Positions 37,801 to 45,672 of a stretch of DNA of 64,000 bases are shown here, piece by piece. The stretch comes from Bacteroidota bacterium (lineage in GTDB: Bacteria > Bacteroidota > Bacteroidia > UBA4408), in NCBI GenBank assembly GCA_963169745.1, contig CAUJCU010000005.1, forward strand, positions 1 to 64,000, in the 5' to 3' direction. The position numbers were made by a program, and so were the translations under genes. The notes under the pieces are model-generated. The model was not told the DNA's origin and did no database searches. It was given only the letters and a program-made list of their open reading frames with translations. Position 1 is the first letter of the stretch; each line of letters starts with the position of its first letter.

Positions 37801-39547
37801 GATTGGGTAAAGGATTCACTGTGATATACTCTATAATTGTATCGGCACAACCCACACCAGAATTATAACCTATTAATATATAGTTTATGTTGCCGGCTGG
37901 TTGAGTAATTATATTATTCCCATTTTGACCTGTAGATGGATTCCAGGCATAGTTAGCAGCTCCTGAGGGCTGAAGCGTAACACTTTCGCCCAAACAAACT
38001 GTACTTCCGCTAGAATTAATACTAAGCTGTGGCACCGTTCCCATAGTGATAGTCGTGTTTGCGGTGTTGATACAGCCCAAAGCATCTGTTCCTTGAACCG
38101 TATAAGTAGTGTTTACTGTTGGGCTTGCTGTTACCTGATTTCCTACGTTACTACTTAAAGTAGCTGCCGGTGACCATACATAAGTATCTGCGCCATAGGC
38201 ATTCAAAACAGTTGAATAACCTGCACACACCGTAGCAGAAGAGGGATTAACATACACATTAGGTAAAGGATTTACCGTAACTAAAGTACCGGAAGAGGCA
38301 TAACATCCATTAACTCCAAGCCCCGTAGCAGTATAATAAGTAGTTGTTTGTGGACTGGCAATTACCTGCGCACCATTTGCGGTGTTTAGACCCAATGAAG
38401 GGCTCCACACATAGCTGTCTGCCCCCGAAACGGTAAGCGTTGAAGAGCCTCCTACACAAAACTCAGGGTCACTAGACTGCACCACCAGTACTGGTGCCGG
38501 TTTAATCACAATAAATACGGTATCAGAGGCCGAGCATCCGTTTGAATTGGTACCGGTTACAATATAGGCTGTAGAACTAGTAGGACTGGCCGTAACTACT
38601 GAGCCATAGCTTTGGTCTAATCCTGTTACCGGACTCCAGCTATAACTTTGCGCTCCACTAGCCATTAAATTGGTAGAGCCCCCTTCACAAAACTCATCAT
38701 TTACAGCACTGGCAGATACATTCGGCAAATTACTTACAGCAACTTGAGCCGATTTTAAGACCACACAACCATAAACCGTATCAGTAGCCGTAATATTATA
38801 TGTTTGATTGCTTTGCGGAAAAGCCGAAACCTGTGATCCGGCTGTAGTATCCAATCCGATAGCCGGACTCCATAAATAAGACATTGTATTGCTGGAACTA
38901 CTTAAATTAATTGTTCCGCTATCGCCCAAACATATTGTTTGAGTAGCTGGAGTAACTGTAACAATAGGATTACCGACAACTTTGATATAGGCTGTTTTAA
39001 TTAAAGTATCAGTTCCCAATGCATTCGTTGCAATTAAAGTTACCGTGTAATTTCCAGGAGTATTATAGCATATATTAGTTGGATTTTGAAGATTTGAGCC
39101 GGTAATATTTGCTCCTACAAAAGTCCATTGCCAGGAATATGGAGTATATAAACTTAAATCGGTAAAGTTAATACATGTTCCAACACAAATAGTGGAATCA
39201 CTAGCTGTAAATTGAACTACCGGCTTAAGAGGATTGGGTTGTGCGTAACACTCTTTGGCATAGCCGTCAGCAATTCCACCGGCATATATGTTTTGTGAAC
39301 TTTGATCAAAACATGACTTATGGCTGCCATCGGCAGAACCCCCAGCGTAGATATTTAGGACGCTTTGTGAAAAGCAGTTTTTCCCATAGCCTTGGCCTAT
39401 TCCTCCTTGATAAATATTTAATGACGATTGTATAAAACTACCTCTGTCAAACCCATCGGCTGCACCTCCACGATACTGTCCGTAGCTTTTAACATGAATA
39501 CATATAAACGTCAGTATAATTAAGTAAATAGATATACGATATTTCAT
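31847..39547 (-). CDS. Giant Ig-repeat surface protein with T9SS type A sorting domain
   Basis: A 2566-residue protein. After the signal peptide (1-23, ending KSYGQ) come four 20-residue repeats of the form Y-x-GG-xADG-xxxxCFxQS-xxNI (about 25-105). A PKD domain follows (about 110-190). Next are six units with the pattern W-SPxxGL ... V-ASP ... Y-xVTGT. About two dozen Ig-like units follow, with the pattern YQWYxNGxxIxGA ... Y ... GxYxVxVT ... C. Two fibronectin-like segments near the end share the pattern V-x-Y-EFE and R-VRAxV. The sorting domain (LQAYPNPFNEAYRF) is last. Each Ig unit has a conserved Cys pair. Likely an adhesin or surface fibre. Confidence 0.88.
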   Translation of the reverse strand: MKYRISIYLIILTFICIHVKSYGQYRGGAADGFDRGSFIQSSLNIYQGGIGQGYGKNCFSQSVLNIYAGGSADGSHKSCFDQSSQNIYAGGIADGYAKECYAQPNPLKPVVQFTASDSTICVGTCINFTDLSLYTPYSWQWTFVGANITGSNLQNPTNICYNTPGNYTVTLIATNALGTDTLIKTAYIKVVGNPIVTVTPATQTICLGDSGTINLSSSSNTMSYLWSPAIGLDTTAGSQVSAFPQSNQTYNITATDTVYGCVVLKSAQVAVSNLPNVSASAVNDEFCEGGSTNLMASGAQSYSWSPVTGLDQSYGSVVTASPTSSTAYIVTGTNSNGCSASDTVFIVIKPAPVLVVQSSDPEFCVGGSSTLTVSGADSYVWSPSLGLNTANGAQVIASPQTTTYYTATGLGVNGCYASSGTLVTVNPLPNVYVNPSSATVCAGYSTVLNAYGADTYVWSPAATLSSNVGNQVTASPTVNTTYTVQGTDALGCINTANTTITMGTVPQLSINSSGSTVCLGESVTLQPSGAANYAWNPSTGQNGNNIITQPAGNINYILIGYNSGVGCADTIIEYITVNPLPNPATVLIDGNSSVLCPGGTIQLVADGAQQGVGYQWQLNGVDIFNATNSTYGATVAGVYSVLVNNAQNCTHTSTNTITIQGASAANAVISPAGPTTFCAGDSVSLVATSGANLRYQWYRNGIPLTYDTNQVYVANQAGSYTVDVTLNNLCTTTSSPVQVIINTIPVAEISADGPLTFCPGSSVSLTASSGVNYSYNWFHNNINLYYGAPSLTVSNPGNYTVIVTSGQGCTNTATISISNFTSPSVSITPSGNMNLCSGQPLTITANNVLGWSYQWYNGALLLNNETNATYSVTNSGDYFVEVVDSNNCSASSDVLYVDIMANPTAEITNLLPITFCEGGNTQLSANTGAGLTYQWQLNGNDINGAINAVYTANTQGNYTCKVTLNNNCFSISNSIYVTVNPTPSISITPSGNQNICSGSSLYLQANPETGLQYYWYFNNIFTGVTTATYEATLQGLYSVAITDSNNCSNSSNQVQITYYSSPTATISVDGNTAICTGEQTTLIAGGGNNNSTYQWNKDGIPLPNQTDSTLTTAQLGSYSVTITNNNGCSSTSAVTQITGLLAEISYYTPLTFCQGGQVALYANSGTGLSYQWYQNGQLINNATGQTYTADSSGYFSVIVTLNGNCSLVSDSVLIQVNPSPLAEITPDGPTQFCNGSSVNLYGNNGNYSYSWYLNGIGPISYASNINASQVGSYALVLTDLQTGCQGSSSISISLDPLPVATITPLGNTNICSNQQVLLQAVNNPGYSFQWMLNGQDINGATDPNYLANQEGTYTVLVSSNANCSSLSSGIWVQVSNAPQAAITTFGDTAFCMGGTVQLNANTGAGLTYQWLHNNLPLNDATDAFLNVNQSGLYSCIVTLNGNCADTSNVMNITVYEAPVAIINYSGNTTFCSGNSLTLNANTGVGLTYEWYLNGFPLGYYTETYNAVTSGNYQVKVTNSNACYSFSNSVNITVNPSPTAQVTASGNTNICPGNTVVLSAGNVPNYTYQWYNDSLLIPFATNNEFMADATGHYSVMITNTYNCSATSSSVFVYVNGGSNAPIYADGATEFCPGGTVNLYTIGGNGITYQWYLNGDPIQGAQDSVYTASQSGSYNVSLVLDQSCTSVSQFIAVDASGGALATIFYDVSPVNCTGDSIQLYTNTGINYTYQWFLNGSPIAGADSSLCLAVTDGLYTVSVNNGNGCSALSDPLEVVLNVAPSNNITFSGSTSYCSGENVWAILENRVGNQYSWYYQGGNYQYFLIPNANNDSLLISGSGYYYAVIQNGNCSVTTPVFSTHEYSNPTVFTSTSGNTNICPGQLVSLTAHAHGLPPFTYQWYQDSTLINNAIDSTYEASTAGNYSCVVINNAGCQVVTGAIQVYVNDGSSAQVSILTGNDTICAQEEIKLIATHGTGLTHQWFLNGDPILGATDSVYAPLQSGYYNCQVILDQNCTAVSNSLYILINSLPDVTLSSNNGNNTSICYGSFVEVSVPQNNLVSYQWYFNGNPISGADSHEYEMYESGVYMVSATNTVTGCLAYSANYELTVIDSIDSTISAIGNTTICENSTVTLSALASGVYQYQWYQNNNSITGANAASYNAASSGSYYCVISSPAGCSVTSNTLTVIVNSLPNTPIISGANNFCPNNQTVLDAGNGYTSYMWNTGEQTPAITIYQSGTYTVTVSNAEGCTVSANALVSPCVNNVPPTTLRTIDCGKTNLTPIAQIACNPVAGATHYEWEFSDTLNNIVQGIAITNWYIVTTQQVSPGLQWNTQYNCRVRAKVGGLWGNFSTSCRIGLRENPAITGVLPTQLRPQFCDVLNLSINSVVACAPVSMATVYEFEFTDINTQQIQLKQSALVYLPLNSLVPALQQGHSYSVRVRAFVYNTWSNWGSSCTIGIANSGAFAREYTVETHADGEQQLVEQNINEQQMSLQAYPNPFNEAYRFVIQSDENASVYVRIIDALGQIVWSSTATSNEYYKIESAQWAPGIYTIQATNSQGQSMSLRLVKSNN

Positions 39548-39629
39548 AATATTAATTTTAGCTCTGTGTAAATACTTTTTTTTGCAAGAATTTTTTTCAC
39601 TTGCTCCTTTTTAACAAAACAGCTAAAAA

Positions 39630-41090
39630 TTAATTATTAGCGCTTCTTACCGCTCTAAATCCTGTATAATAAGTTCTTGCAGTATTACCACGTACATTAT
39701 ACCACCTGTCACTTACTGTACAGTACTGTAAGTTATCTGCAATAGACCCTCCTCGGTAACCGGTTCCATAATACATATCGACTGGCCATTGACTAACGTT
39801 ACTAGTTCCGGTAGCACTTAAATAACCATCCCCATTAGTATTGGAAAAGTTGCTTCGTCCTTGATTATAAGTTGCCATAATACAAGATTCTAATACATTT
39901 CCACTCATTTCCATAATGCCGTAATATGAGGCTCCTGATTGTTGTCTATTCGTTCCGGTATTTGCAAAAGCACCGCAACGAACTAATAATTGAATGCCAC
40001 TATTGTAGTTTGAAATGTTAGATCCTGCATTTCCGCTTTCAGTATCTGTTCCATCATTCTGAACAGCAGTAAGTGAGTTTGCATTATTGCTTCCAAAAGA
40101 ATACTCAGCAGGAACAGGTAATTGGTTGGCCCCACGACAAGCTTTTTCAAACTCAAGTTCAGACATTGGGCGCATTCCGCTCCAATCAGCATACGCCATT
40201 CCATCAACAATATCAATATAATTACACGCTCTATTTGGAGCACTTGCAGTGTAGTTAGGGTGCGTTCCTGAAATGGTATGACGATAATTACCATTTGAGT
40301 TAGGATATCTGTTGCTTGCCTGAGATGCTGCAATATAATTTAAAAACTCTGCGTATTGCCCTTGGCTTATTTCGTATTTCATACAATAAAAAGCATTATA
40401 TCCCTTGGGAAAAGCGGCCGGAATAGTTCCGCCTGAAATTCCACCACCATTACAATAAAGATTGTTTGCAGCTGACCCAACAGTAATAGCAGCTTCAGAT
40501 GTTACTAAATACGGATTGGCTACATTGGGGTAGTTGTAAAAATTATAATATTCATTAGCACCAGAACCTAAATAAAATTGACCTTGAGGTACATAAACCA
40601 TTTCAACAGCAAAAACGCAGACACTTACACTATCACCATCCTGAACACCATCAACACCATAATTCCAGCGTACGCTGTTTTGTTGAAAGTTAACATTTCC
40701 TACGCCATCAGCAGCACGGTAAACATAAGCCCCTTTTCCATCGCTGCCGGCATTAATAGTAGCACCCGAAGCAGGTGTATGACCATCGGTGGCTGGTGTT
40801 CCATCTATGTAATTTAATGTGGCGTGTTGCCAGTTTTGTGAGCCATTTTTACGAAATTTTATAAAAACCCATGCTGCATCCCAGTTATTCTGATTGTTTG
40901 AAACACGCCACGAGTTCTCCCAACTTATGTCAAAACGTACCATTTGGTAGTGACTGGATACATTTTTTCCATGTATCTTAATATTGCTAACGGCAATGTT
41001 ATTAGCTAGAACAACATTTGTACAAGCAAACATTGATAAAATCAACAATGAAATAATTTGTAATTTTTTTAACGATTTCATAAAATTCAA
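39630..41090 (-). CDS. Secreted SUMF1/FGE-fold protein
   Basis: A 486-residue protein with a signal peptide (about 1-29, ending NVVLAN). A beta-sandwich domain (about 30-165) is followed by a formylglycine-generating-enzyme-like domain (about 170-486). FGE features include VYVPQGQFYLGSG, MKYEISQGQYAEFLN, MSELEFEKACRGA, MEMSGNVLES and the end YRGGS ... TGFRAVRS. In the active-site region (RGGSIADNLQYCTVSDRW) only one Cys is seen where true FGE has two, so sulfatase activation is unlikely. It has no T9SS domain. It lies 82 bp upstream of the giant Ig protein on the same strand. An alternative Met at codon 4 is possible. Confidence 0.8.
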   Translation of the reverse strand: MNFMKSLKKLQIISLLILSMFACTNVVLANNIAVSNIKIHGKNVSSHYQMVRFDISWENSWRVSNNQNNWDAAWVFIKFRKNGSQNWQHATLNYIDGTPATDGHTPASGATINAGSDGKGAYVYRAADGVGNVNFQQNSVRWNYGVDGVQDGDSVSVCVFAVEMVYVPQGQFYLGSGANEYYNFYNYPNVANPYLVTSEAAITVGSAANNLYCNGGGISGGTIPAAFPKGYNAFYCMKYEISQGQYAEFLNYIAASQASNRYPNSNGNYRHTISGTHPNYTASAPNRACNYIDIVDGMAYADWSGMRPMSELEFEKACRGANQLPVPAEYSFGSNNANSLTAVQNDGTDTESGNAGSNISNYNSGIQLLVRCGAFANTGTNRQQSGASYYGIMEMSGNVLESCIMATYNQGRSNFSNTNGDGYLSATGTSNVSQWPVDMYYGTGYRGGSIADNLQYCTVSDRWYNVRGNTARTYYTGFRAVRSANN

Positions 41091-41116
41091 TATTATAAGG
41101 GTTTAATAATTTTTAA

Positions 41117-41124
41117 CAAAATTA
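41117..41124 (-). promoter_or_regulatory. Candidate -7 box for the SUMF1-fold gene
   Basis: The minus strand reads TAATTTTG, matching TAnnTTTG, 26 bp before the ATG at 41090. No -33 partner is clear. The rest of 41091-41340 holds only the short repeat ttgaatagcttgaatagctt near 41200-41222. Confidence 0.3.
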
Positions 41125-41340
41125 GGCTAAATAAACTTTACCCATTATCCGTACTAGTACTGATTTTTCAAATTCTTTTGTTGAATTTGACGTTAATAAT
41201 TATTTGAATAGCTTGAATAGCTTATGTGGTGTGGCACACAGAGCAAGGCTTCATAAATAAGCTATATTGGCTTATCTCAAAACAAGGGGGCGTAATACTT
41301 CATAATAGCCTCTCGCTCCTTTAAATCGAAGAAAAACCGA

Positions 41341-42219
41341 CTAATTGTGTTTTAGTATGTAAATTTGGCTGCTGTATGTATGTTTTTTAGAGGCGGCTCT
41401 AATATTAGAAAGTAGTCCATAGAAAACTCCGCTAATAAAACTGCCTTTTTTATACTTTTCACTCAATATAGAAACATAAAAAGCATCAAGTTTCATGGGA
41501 AGGATCGTTTCTAATTGAAAATCAAAGTTTTGGAATAAATTTTGTATATCTTTCGGTGTAAAATGGTATAAATGGCGAGGCACGTCATAGGCAGCCCAAT
41601 ATTGTTTGTAATGTTGGGCATCTCCTGATGAGCAATTTGGAACAGCTACTATTAAACGTCCGCTTGGTTTAAGTAATTTTTTTATTTGCTTAATTCTTAA
41701 CTCTAATTCATGAATATGCTCTAAAACATGCCATAGGGTTATAACTTCAAATTGAGTATTTGTTTCGTTTTGGAAAAACGATTCATCAAAAATCACATTT
41801 CCACAATGTTTTAAAGCTAATTCTCTCGCCATTGTATCGGGTTCAACTCCATTAACTTTCCATCCATTTTTTTGAGCTATGTTCAAAAAGCTTCCGGTAC
41901 CACATCCTATATCCAGGAGAGCTCCTTTTTGCGATAGCTTATTAATGAGATTTAATTTATTCTTTAATGTAAACTTACGCGCTATATGGTAAATTTGATT
42001 TACTAATCCACTCTTGGTTTCGGTATGCGAAATGTAATTTTCTGCTTTATAATAGGCCCCAATTTCGTCTTTGTTAGGTCTTGGATTTGTAAAAACAAAA
42101 GAGCAAGATTTGCATTTGCTTAATGAAAAAGATTGATTACTTACAGTATAATCAACACAAGAGATATAGGGAGAAAATTGGTTGTTTTGGCAAACCGGGC
42201 ATTGATTTATTTGTTCCAT
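41341..42219 (-). CDS. SAM-dependent methyltransferase with N-terminal zinc ribbon
   Basis: A 292-residue class I methyltransferase. The N-terminal CPVC (residues 8-11) and CKSC (36-39) pairs form a zinc ribbon. The SAM motif LLDIGCGTGSFL (about 96-107) and post-motif ITLWHVLEHIHE follow, then VPNCSSGDAQHYKQYW. This layout is common in methyltransferases acting on sugars, quinones or lipids. The target is not determined. It lies downstream of mnmG on the same strand, separated by two parS-like sites. Confidence 0.8.
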   Translation of the reverse strand: MEQINQCPVCQNNQFSPYISCVDYTVSNQSFSLSKCKSCSFVFTNPRPNKDEIGAYYKAENYISHTETKSGLVNQIYHIARKFTLKNKLNLINKLSQKGALLDIGCGTGSFLNIAQKNGWKVNGVEPDTMARELALKHCGNVIFDESFFQNETNTQFEVITLWHVLEHIHELELRIKQIKKLLKPSGRLIVAVPNCSSGDAQHYKQYWAAYDVPRHLYHFTPKDIQNLFQNFDFQLETILPMKLDAFYVSILSEKYKKGSFISGVFYGLLSNIRAASKKHTYSSQIYILKHN

Positions 42220-42227
42220 ATTATTAT

Positions 42228-42243
42228 TGTTCCACGTGAAACA
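42228..42243. promoter_or_regulatory. parS-like ParB-binding site 1
   Basis: TGTTCCACGTGAAACA differs from the classic parS palindrome TGTTTCACGTGAAACA at one base. It lies between the methyltransferase start and the mnmG end. ParB loads at such sites close to the origin. Confidence 0.75.
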
Positions 42244-42284
42244 ATTCTGATTAAAATTTGTTTTATGTTTAAAATCTTAGTCTA

Positions 42285-42300
42285 TGTTCCATGTGGAACA
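42285..42300. promoter_or_regulatory. parS-like ParB-binding site 2
   Basis: TGTTCCATGTGGAACA is a near-perfect palindrome 41 bp from site 1. It differs from the GTTCCACGTGGAAC form of parS at one central base. Confidence 0.65.
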
Positions 42301-42305
42301 TTCGT

Positions 42306-44171
42306 TTATCTTCCTAAATACACCATCAAAATGGACACATCAGAGGGTGAAATTCCGGAAATTCGAGAGGCTTGGCCAATTGTTTTGGGTCTAATTTTAT
42401 GAAGTTTTTGGCGTGCTTCATTGCTTAGAGAGGTTAGTTGTAAATAATCAAAATCATCGTGCAAAACTAAAGATTCTAATCTTTGTTGCTTTTGGACCAT
42501 TTCTTTTTCTTTTAAAATATAGCCTTCATACTTAACCAAAATTTCAACCTGTTCTTGTACTTCGTTAGTAAAAAAGGTTAGTTTTTCATCTATACGTTTT
42601 ACCGAACTTTTAAAGAAATTCAAGTCAATGTTTGGACGCGATAATATGCCAAACATTTTTACCTGTTGCGTTAAAGGAGCACTGTCTATTTGTGATAAAG
42701 CATCATTTATCTCAGCAGGCTGAATTCCTTCGGCTTTAATGAACGACATGAGTTTCGTTATGTTTTGGGTTTTCTCTTCAACAGCTTTAATTCGGTCGGT
42801 TGAAGCTAAACCAATATGATAAGAAATTGGTGTTAGACGAATATCGGCATTGTCTTGTCTCAGTAATATTCTGTATTCTGCTCTTGAAGTAAACATGCGG
42901 TAAGGCTCATCGGTTCCTTTGGTAATCAAATCATCAATTAACACGCCAATATAAGCTTGTGAGCGATCTAAGATAAGGGGTTCTTTCTCATTAATTTTTA
43001 AATGTGCGTTAATTCCTGCCATTAAACCTTGGCAAGCAGCTTCCTCATATCCTGTTGTACCGTTAATTTGTCCGGCAAAGTATAAACCTTCAATTGTTTT
43101 TGTTTCAAGAGTAAGTTTAAGTTGTGTTGGTGGAAAATAATCGTACTCTATGGCATAACCCGGTCTAAACATTTTTACTTTTTCAAATCCTGGAATGTGT
43201 TCAAGTGCTTTTTGTTGTACTTGCTCAGGTAAGGAACTGCTAAAACCATTAACATAAATCTCTACCGTTCTCCAGCCTTCAGGTTCTACAAATAATTGAT
43301 GTCTTTCACGATCAGCAAAGCGCGATACCTTATCTTCAATTGAAGGGCAATAGCGTGGCCCAACACCCGAAATACGGCCTTGGTACATGGGTGATTTGTC
43401 AAAACCTGTTTTTAAAATTTCGTGTACCGTTGGGTTGGTATATGTTATATGGCAGGGTAGTTGATTTTGTAAGGGTTTTGTTTTTGAGGAAAAAGAGAAT
43501 TTAGACGGGTTTTTATCTCCTTCCTGTAGTTCCATTTTTGAATAATTCAGTGAGCGTCCATCAATTCGTGCCGGTGTTCCTGTTTTCATGCGTCCGGCTT
43601 CAAAACCAAGGTTCACCAATTGTTCTGTAATTCCGATGGAGGCTTTTTCGCCCGATCGTCCGCCACCAAATTGTTTTTCACCAATATGAATTACTCCGTT
43701 TAAGAATGTACCACTTGTAATAATAACAGCAGGAGCATAAAATTTAATTCCCATACCTGTTATTACACCCTTTGTCAAGTTATTTTCAACAATTATTGAA
43801 TTAACGTGTTCTTGCCAAAAATCAATATTTGGTGTTTGTTCCAGCATCCAACGCCATTCTTCGGCAAAACGCATTCGGTCGTTTTGTGTACGGGGGCTCC
43901 ACATTGCAGCTCCTTTTGAGCGATTTAGCATTCGAAACTGAATTGCAGAATTATCAGAGACAATACCACTATATCCTCCCAAAGCATCAATTTCGCGTAC
44001 AATTTGACCTTTTGCAATACCACCCATAGCCGGATTACAGCTCATTTGTGCAATCGTTTGCATATTCATAGTAATAAGCAAAACACGAGAGCCCATATTG
44101 GCGGCAGCGGCTGCAGCTTCGCATCCGGCATGGCCAGCGCCTACCACAATTACATCATATTTATTAAACAT
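42306..44171 (-). CDS. mnmG: tRNA uridine-5-carboxymethylaminomethyl modification enzyme MnmG (GidA)
   Basis: About 621 residues. With MnmE it makes the cmnm5 modification at wobble U34 of tRNAs. The FAD-binding motif is VVGAGHAGCEAA. The family signatures GGIAKGQIVREIDALGG, TGTFLNGVIHIGEKQ and GTTGYEEAACQGLMAG are present, as is the C-terminal helical domain ending GISPSDVSILMVYL. An in-frame ATG six codons upstream exists, but MFNKYDVIVVGAG is the usual start. mnmG is often near the replication origin, which fits the parS-like sites beside it. Confidence 0.95.
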   Translation of the reverse strand: MFNKYDVIVVGAGHAGCEAAAAAANMGSRVLLITMNMQTIAQMSCNPAMGGIAKGQIVREIDALGGYSGIVSDNSAIQFRMLNRSKGAAMWSPRTQNDRMRFAEEWRWMLEQTPNIDFWQEHVNSIIVENNLTKGVITGMGIKFYAPAVIITSGTFLNGVIHIGEKQFGGGRSGEKASIGITEQLVNLGFEAGRMKTGTPARIDGRSLNYSKMELQEGDKNPSKFSFSSKTKPLQNQLPCHITYTNPTVHEILKTGFDKSPMYQGRISGVGPRYCPSIEDKVSRFADRERHQLFVEPEGWRTVEIYVNGFSSSLPEQVQQKALEHIPGFEKVKMFRPGYAIEYDYFPPTQLKLTLETKTIEGLYFAGQINGTTGYEEAACQGLMAGINAHLKINEKEPLILDRSQAYIGVLIDDLITKGTDEPYRMFTSRAEYRILLRQDNADIRLTPISYHIGLASTDRIKAVEEKTQNITKLMSFIKAEGIQPAEINDALSQIDSAPLTQQVKMFGILSRPNIDLNFFKSSVKRIDEKLTFFTNEVQEQVEILVKYEGYILKEKEMVQKQQRLESLVLHDDFDYLQLTSLSNEARQKLHKIRPKTIGQASRISGISPSDVSILMVYLGR

Positions 44172-44175
44172 GCAG

Positions 44176-44183
44176 CAAAGGTA
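44176..44183 (-). promoter_or_regulatory. Candidate -7 box for mnmG
   Basis: The minus strand reads TACCTTTG, 4 bp before the ATG at 44171. If used, the transcript would be nearly leaderless, so it may instead be chance. Confidence 0.3.
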
Positions 44184-44216
44184 ATACAAATTGAAAAAAG
44201 GAATAAATACAATCGT

Positions 44217-45578
44217 TTAGGGTTCAAGTGAGATGTTTTCATCTCCTGTTTGATAATCTAAAAGGGTAATAATAAACTGGAACATTTCGTCAGATGCCCT
44301 CATACTTCCTGCACGTTCTGAAACTTCTCTTGGGGGATGGAATGGGTTCATTTTATTATTTATAGTGTTATCAAAAACACCTTCTACCATAATGATACTT
44401 CCGGCAGGAATTTTAACCATTTTTTTAAAGGTATAAAAGTATTGCCAGTTAAAATCCCAGTCTCGTATTTTAATAAGAGGAATAGTATCTCCATTGGGTT
44501 TAAGCGCATAAGCCCAAAATGACTTACCGAGTTTGTGCATATGTGGGTTTATGGTTAAAATACTAATGTCTTTATTAATTTTAGCCTGAGTGGTAAACTT
44601 TTTTACGGTATTTGGTGGTATTACTAATGGAGGTACAATATCGGTGATTCCTAATGTTCCCATTTGCAGCTCGCGTGCAATACGCTTGGGTTTTTTAGCG
44701 GTAAAGAAAATGTTTACTCGACTTAAATCAAAGGTGTCGCGCCCTGAAGGGCCATAATGTATATCTTTAAATAAAACGGCCCCTTGTTTTTTGATTCGGG
44801 TACCGACTAAACCCTCAGGATACAAGGTTGGTAATACCCCGGGTAAATAATTAATGGCACTTTGTGTTAATACCGGATAAGTACCGTCATCATTAGCAAC
44901 ATGAAGCTGCTTATATAACTCTTCTGCTTCAATACTTTCAGAGCTGACAATGTGTTTTCCATCGTATATATTGGTCTTTTTTCCTGTTTCATACTGAATA
45001 ATATGACCATTTACATGATGTACCACTTTGGTATTACCAGGAACAAACTCAATGGCTTTAACAAAAGTATCACGATCTAATTCAAAGGGAAACTTCATGA
45101 TATAAAATTTATCTAATCGGTTGCCCTGAATAAATAATGTATCCTTAAAATCAAGAACTAAATCAGGTTTACCCAAAAAAGATTTATAATGAAACTCGGG
45201 AGTCTTAGGAGCTTTACTTAAATTGCCCGGTAAACAGCCTGTTTGCAGCCATTTTTGGAACAGTTCAATTTGGTTCTGTGTTAAAATATTTTCGCCTACA
45301 AAACTAGAGTAATGAGGGTCGGCAGGCCATGGAGGCATGTTTCTATTTTTGGTAACAAAGGCAATAGTTTTTGCTCTTTTTTTTACCTGCTCGTAGGTAA
45401 GTAACGAAAAAGGAGCAATTCCGTTAGGGTTATGGCAATTAGAGCAGTGTTGATAAACAATAGGGGCAATATCTTTCTCAAAAGTTGGATTCGCTTTAGG
45501 TTTACAATAAAGCAAAATTCCACAGCATATACATAGAAATAGAACTGTTGTTTTACGCCATAGCTTCATGAATTTCAA
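44217..45578 (-). CDS. Cytochrome c / copper ascorbate-dependent monooxygenase-like protein
   Basis: A 453-residue exported protein with a hydrophobic N-terminus (about 8-25). A cytochrome c-like haem site CSNCH (Cys45, Cys48, His49) follows FEKDIAPIVYQH. The rest resembles the two-domain copper monooxygenase fold (PHM/DBM type): VVHHVNGHI supplies His ligands and INPHMHKLGKSFWAYA gives the HxH with Met. It may oxidise an organic substrate with electrons passed through the haem. It overlaps nothing and lies 45 bp upstream of mnmG. Confidence 0.75.
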   Translation of the reverse strand: MKFMKLWRKTTVLFLCICCGILLYCKPKANPTFEKDIAPIVYQHCSNCHNPNGIAPFSLLTYEQVKKRAKTIAFVTKNRNMPPWPADPHYSSFVGENILTQNQIELFQKWLQTGCLPGNLSKAPKTPEFHYKSFLGKPDLVLDFKDTLFIQGNRLDKFYIMKFPFELDRDTFVKAIEFVPGNTKVVHHVNGHIIQYETGKKTNIYDGKHIVSSESIEAEELYKQLHVANDDGTYPVLTQSAINYLPGVLPTLYPEGLVGTRIKKQGAVLFKDIHYGPSGRDTFDLSRVNIFFTAKKPKRIARELQMGTLGITDIVPPLVIPPNTVKKFTTQAKINKDISILTINPHMHKLGKSFWAYALKPNGDTIPLIKIRDWDFNWQYFYTFKKMVKIPAGSIIMVEGVFDNTINNKMNPFHPPREVSERAGSMRASDEMFQFIITLLDYQTGDENISLEP

Positions 45579-45611
45579 AAGTATTCAAATTTATATCATC
45601 GTTTATATGGT

Positions 45612-45652
45612 ACAAATAAAATATCCCTGTTGTGTTTTAACAACAGGGATAT
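45612..45652 (-). terminator. Terminator of the hydrolase / TonB receptor operon
   Basis: Perfect 12-bp stem (atatccctgttg with caacagggatat, 45621-45652) with an 8-base loop, then a T-rich tract (ttttattt) on the minus strand. It starts 20 bp after the alpha/beta-hydrolase stop. Confidence 0.75.
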
Positions 45653-45672
45653 GAATACGGTTTAATCCGGTT

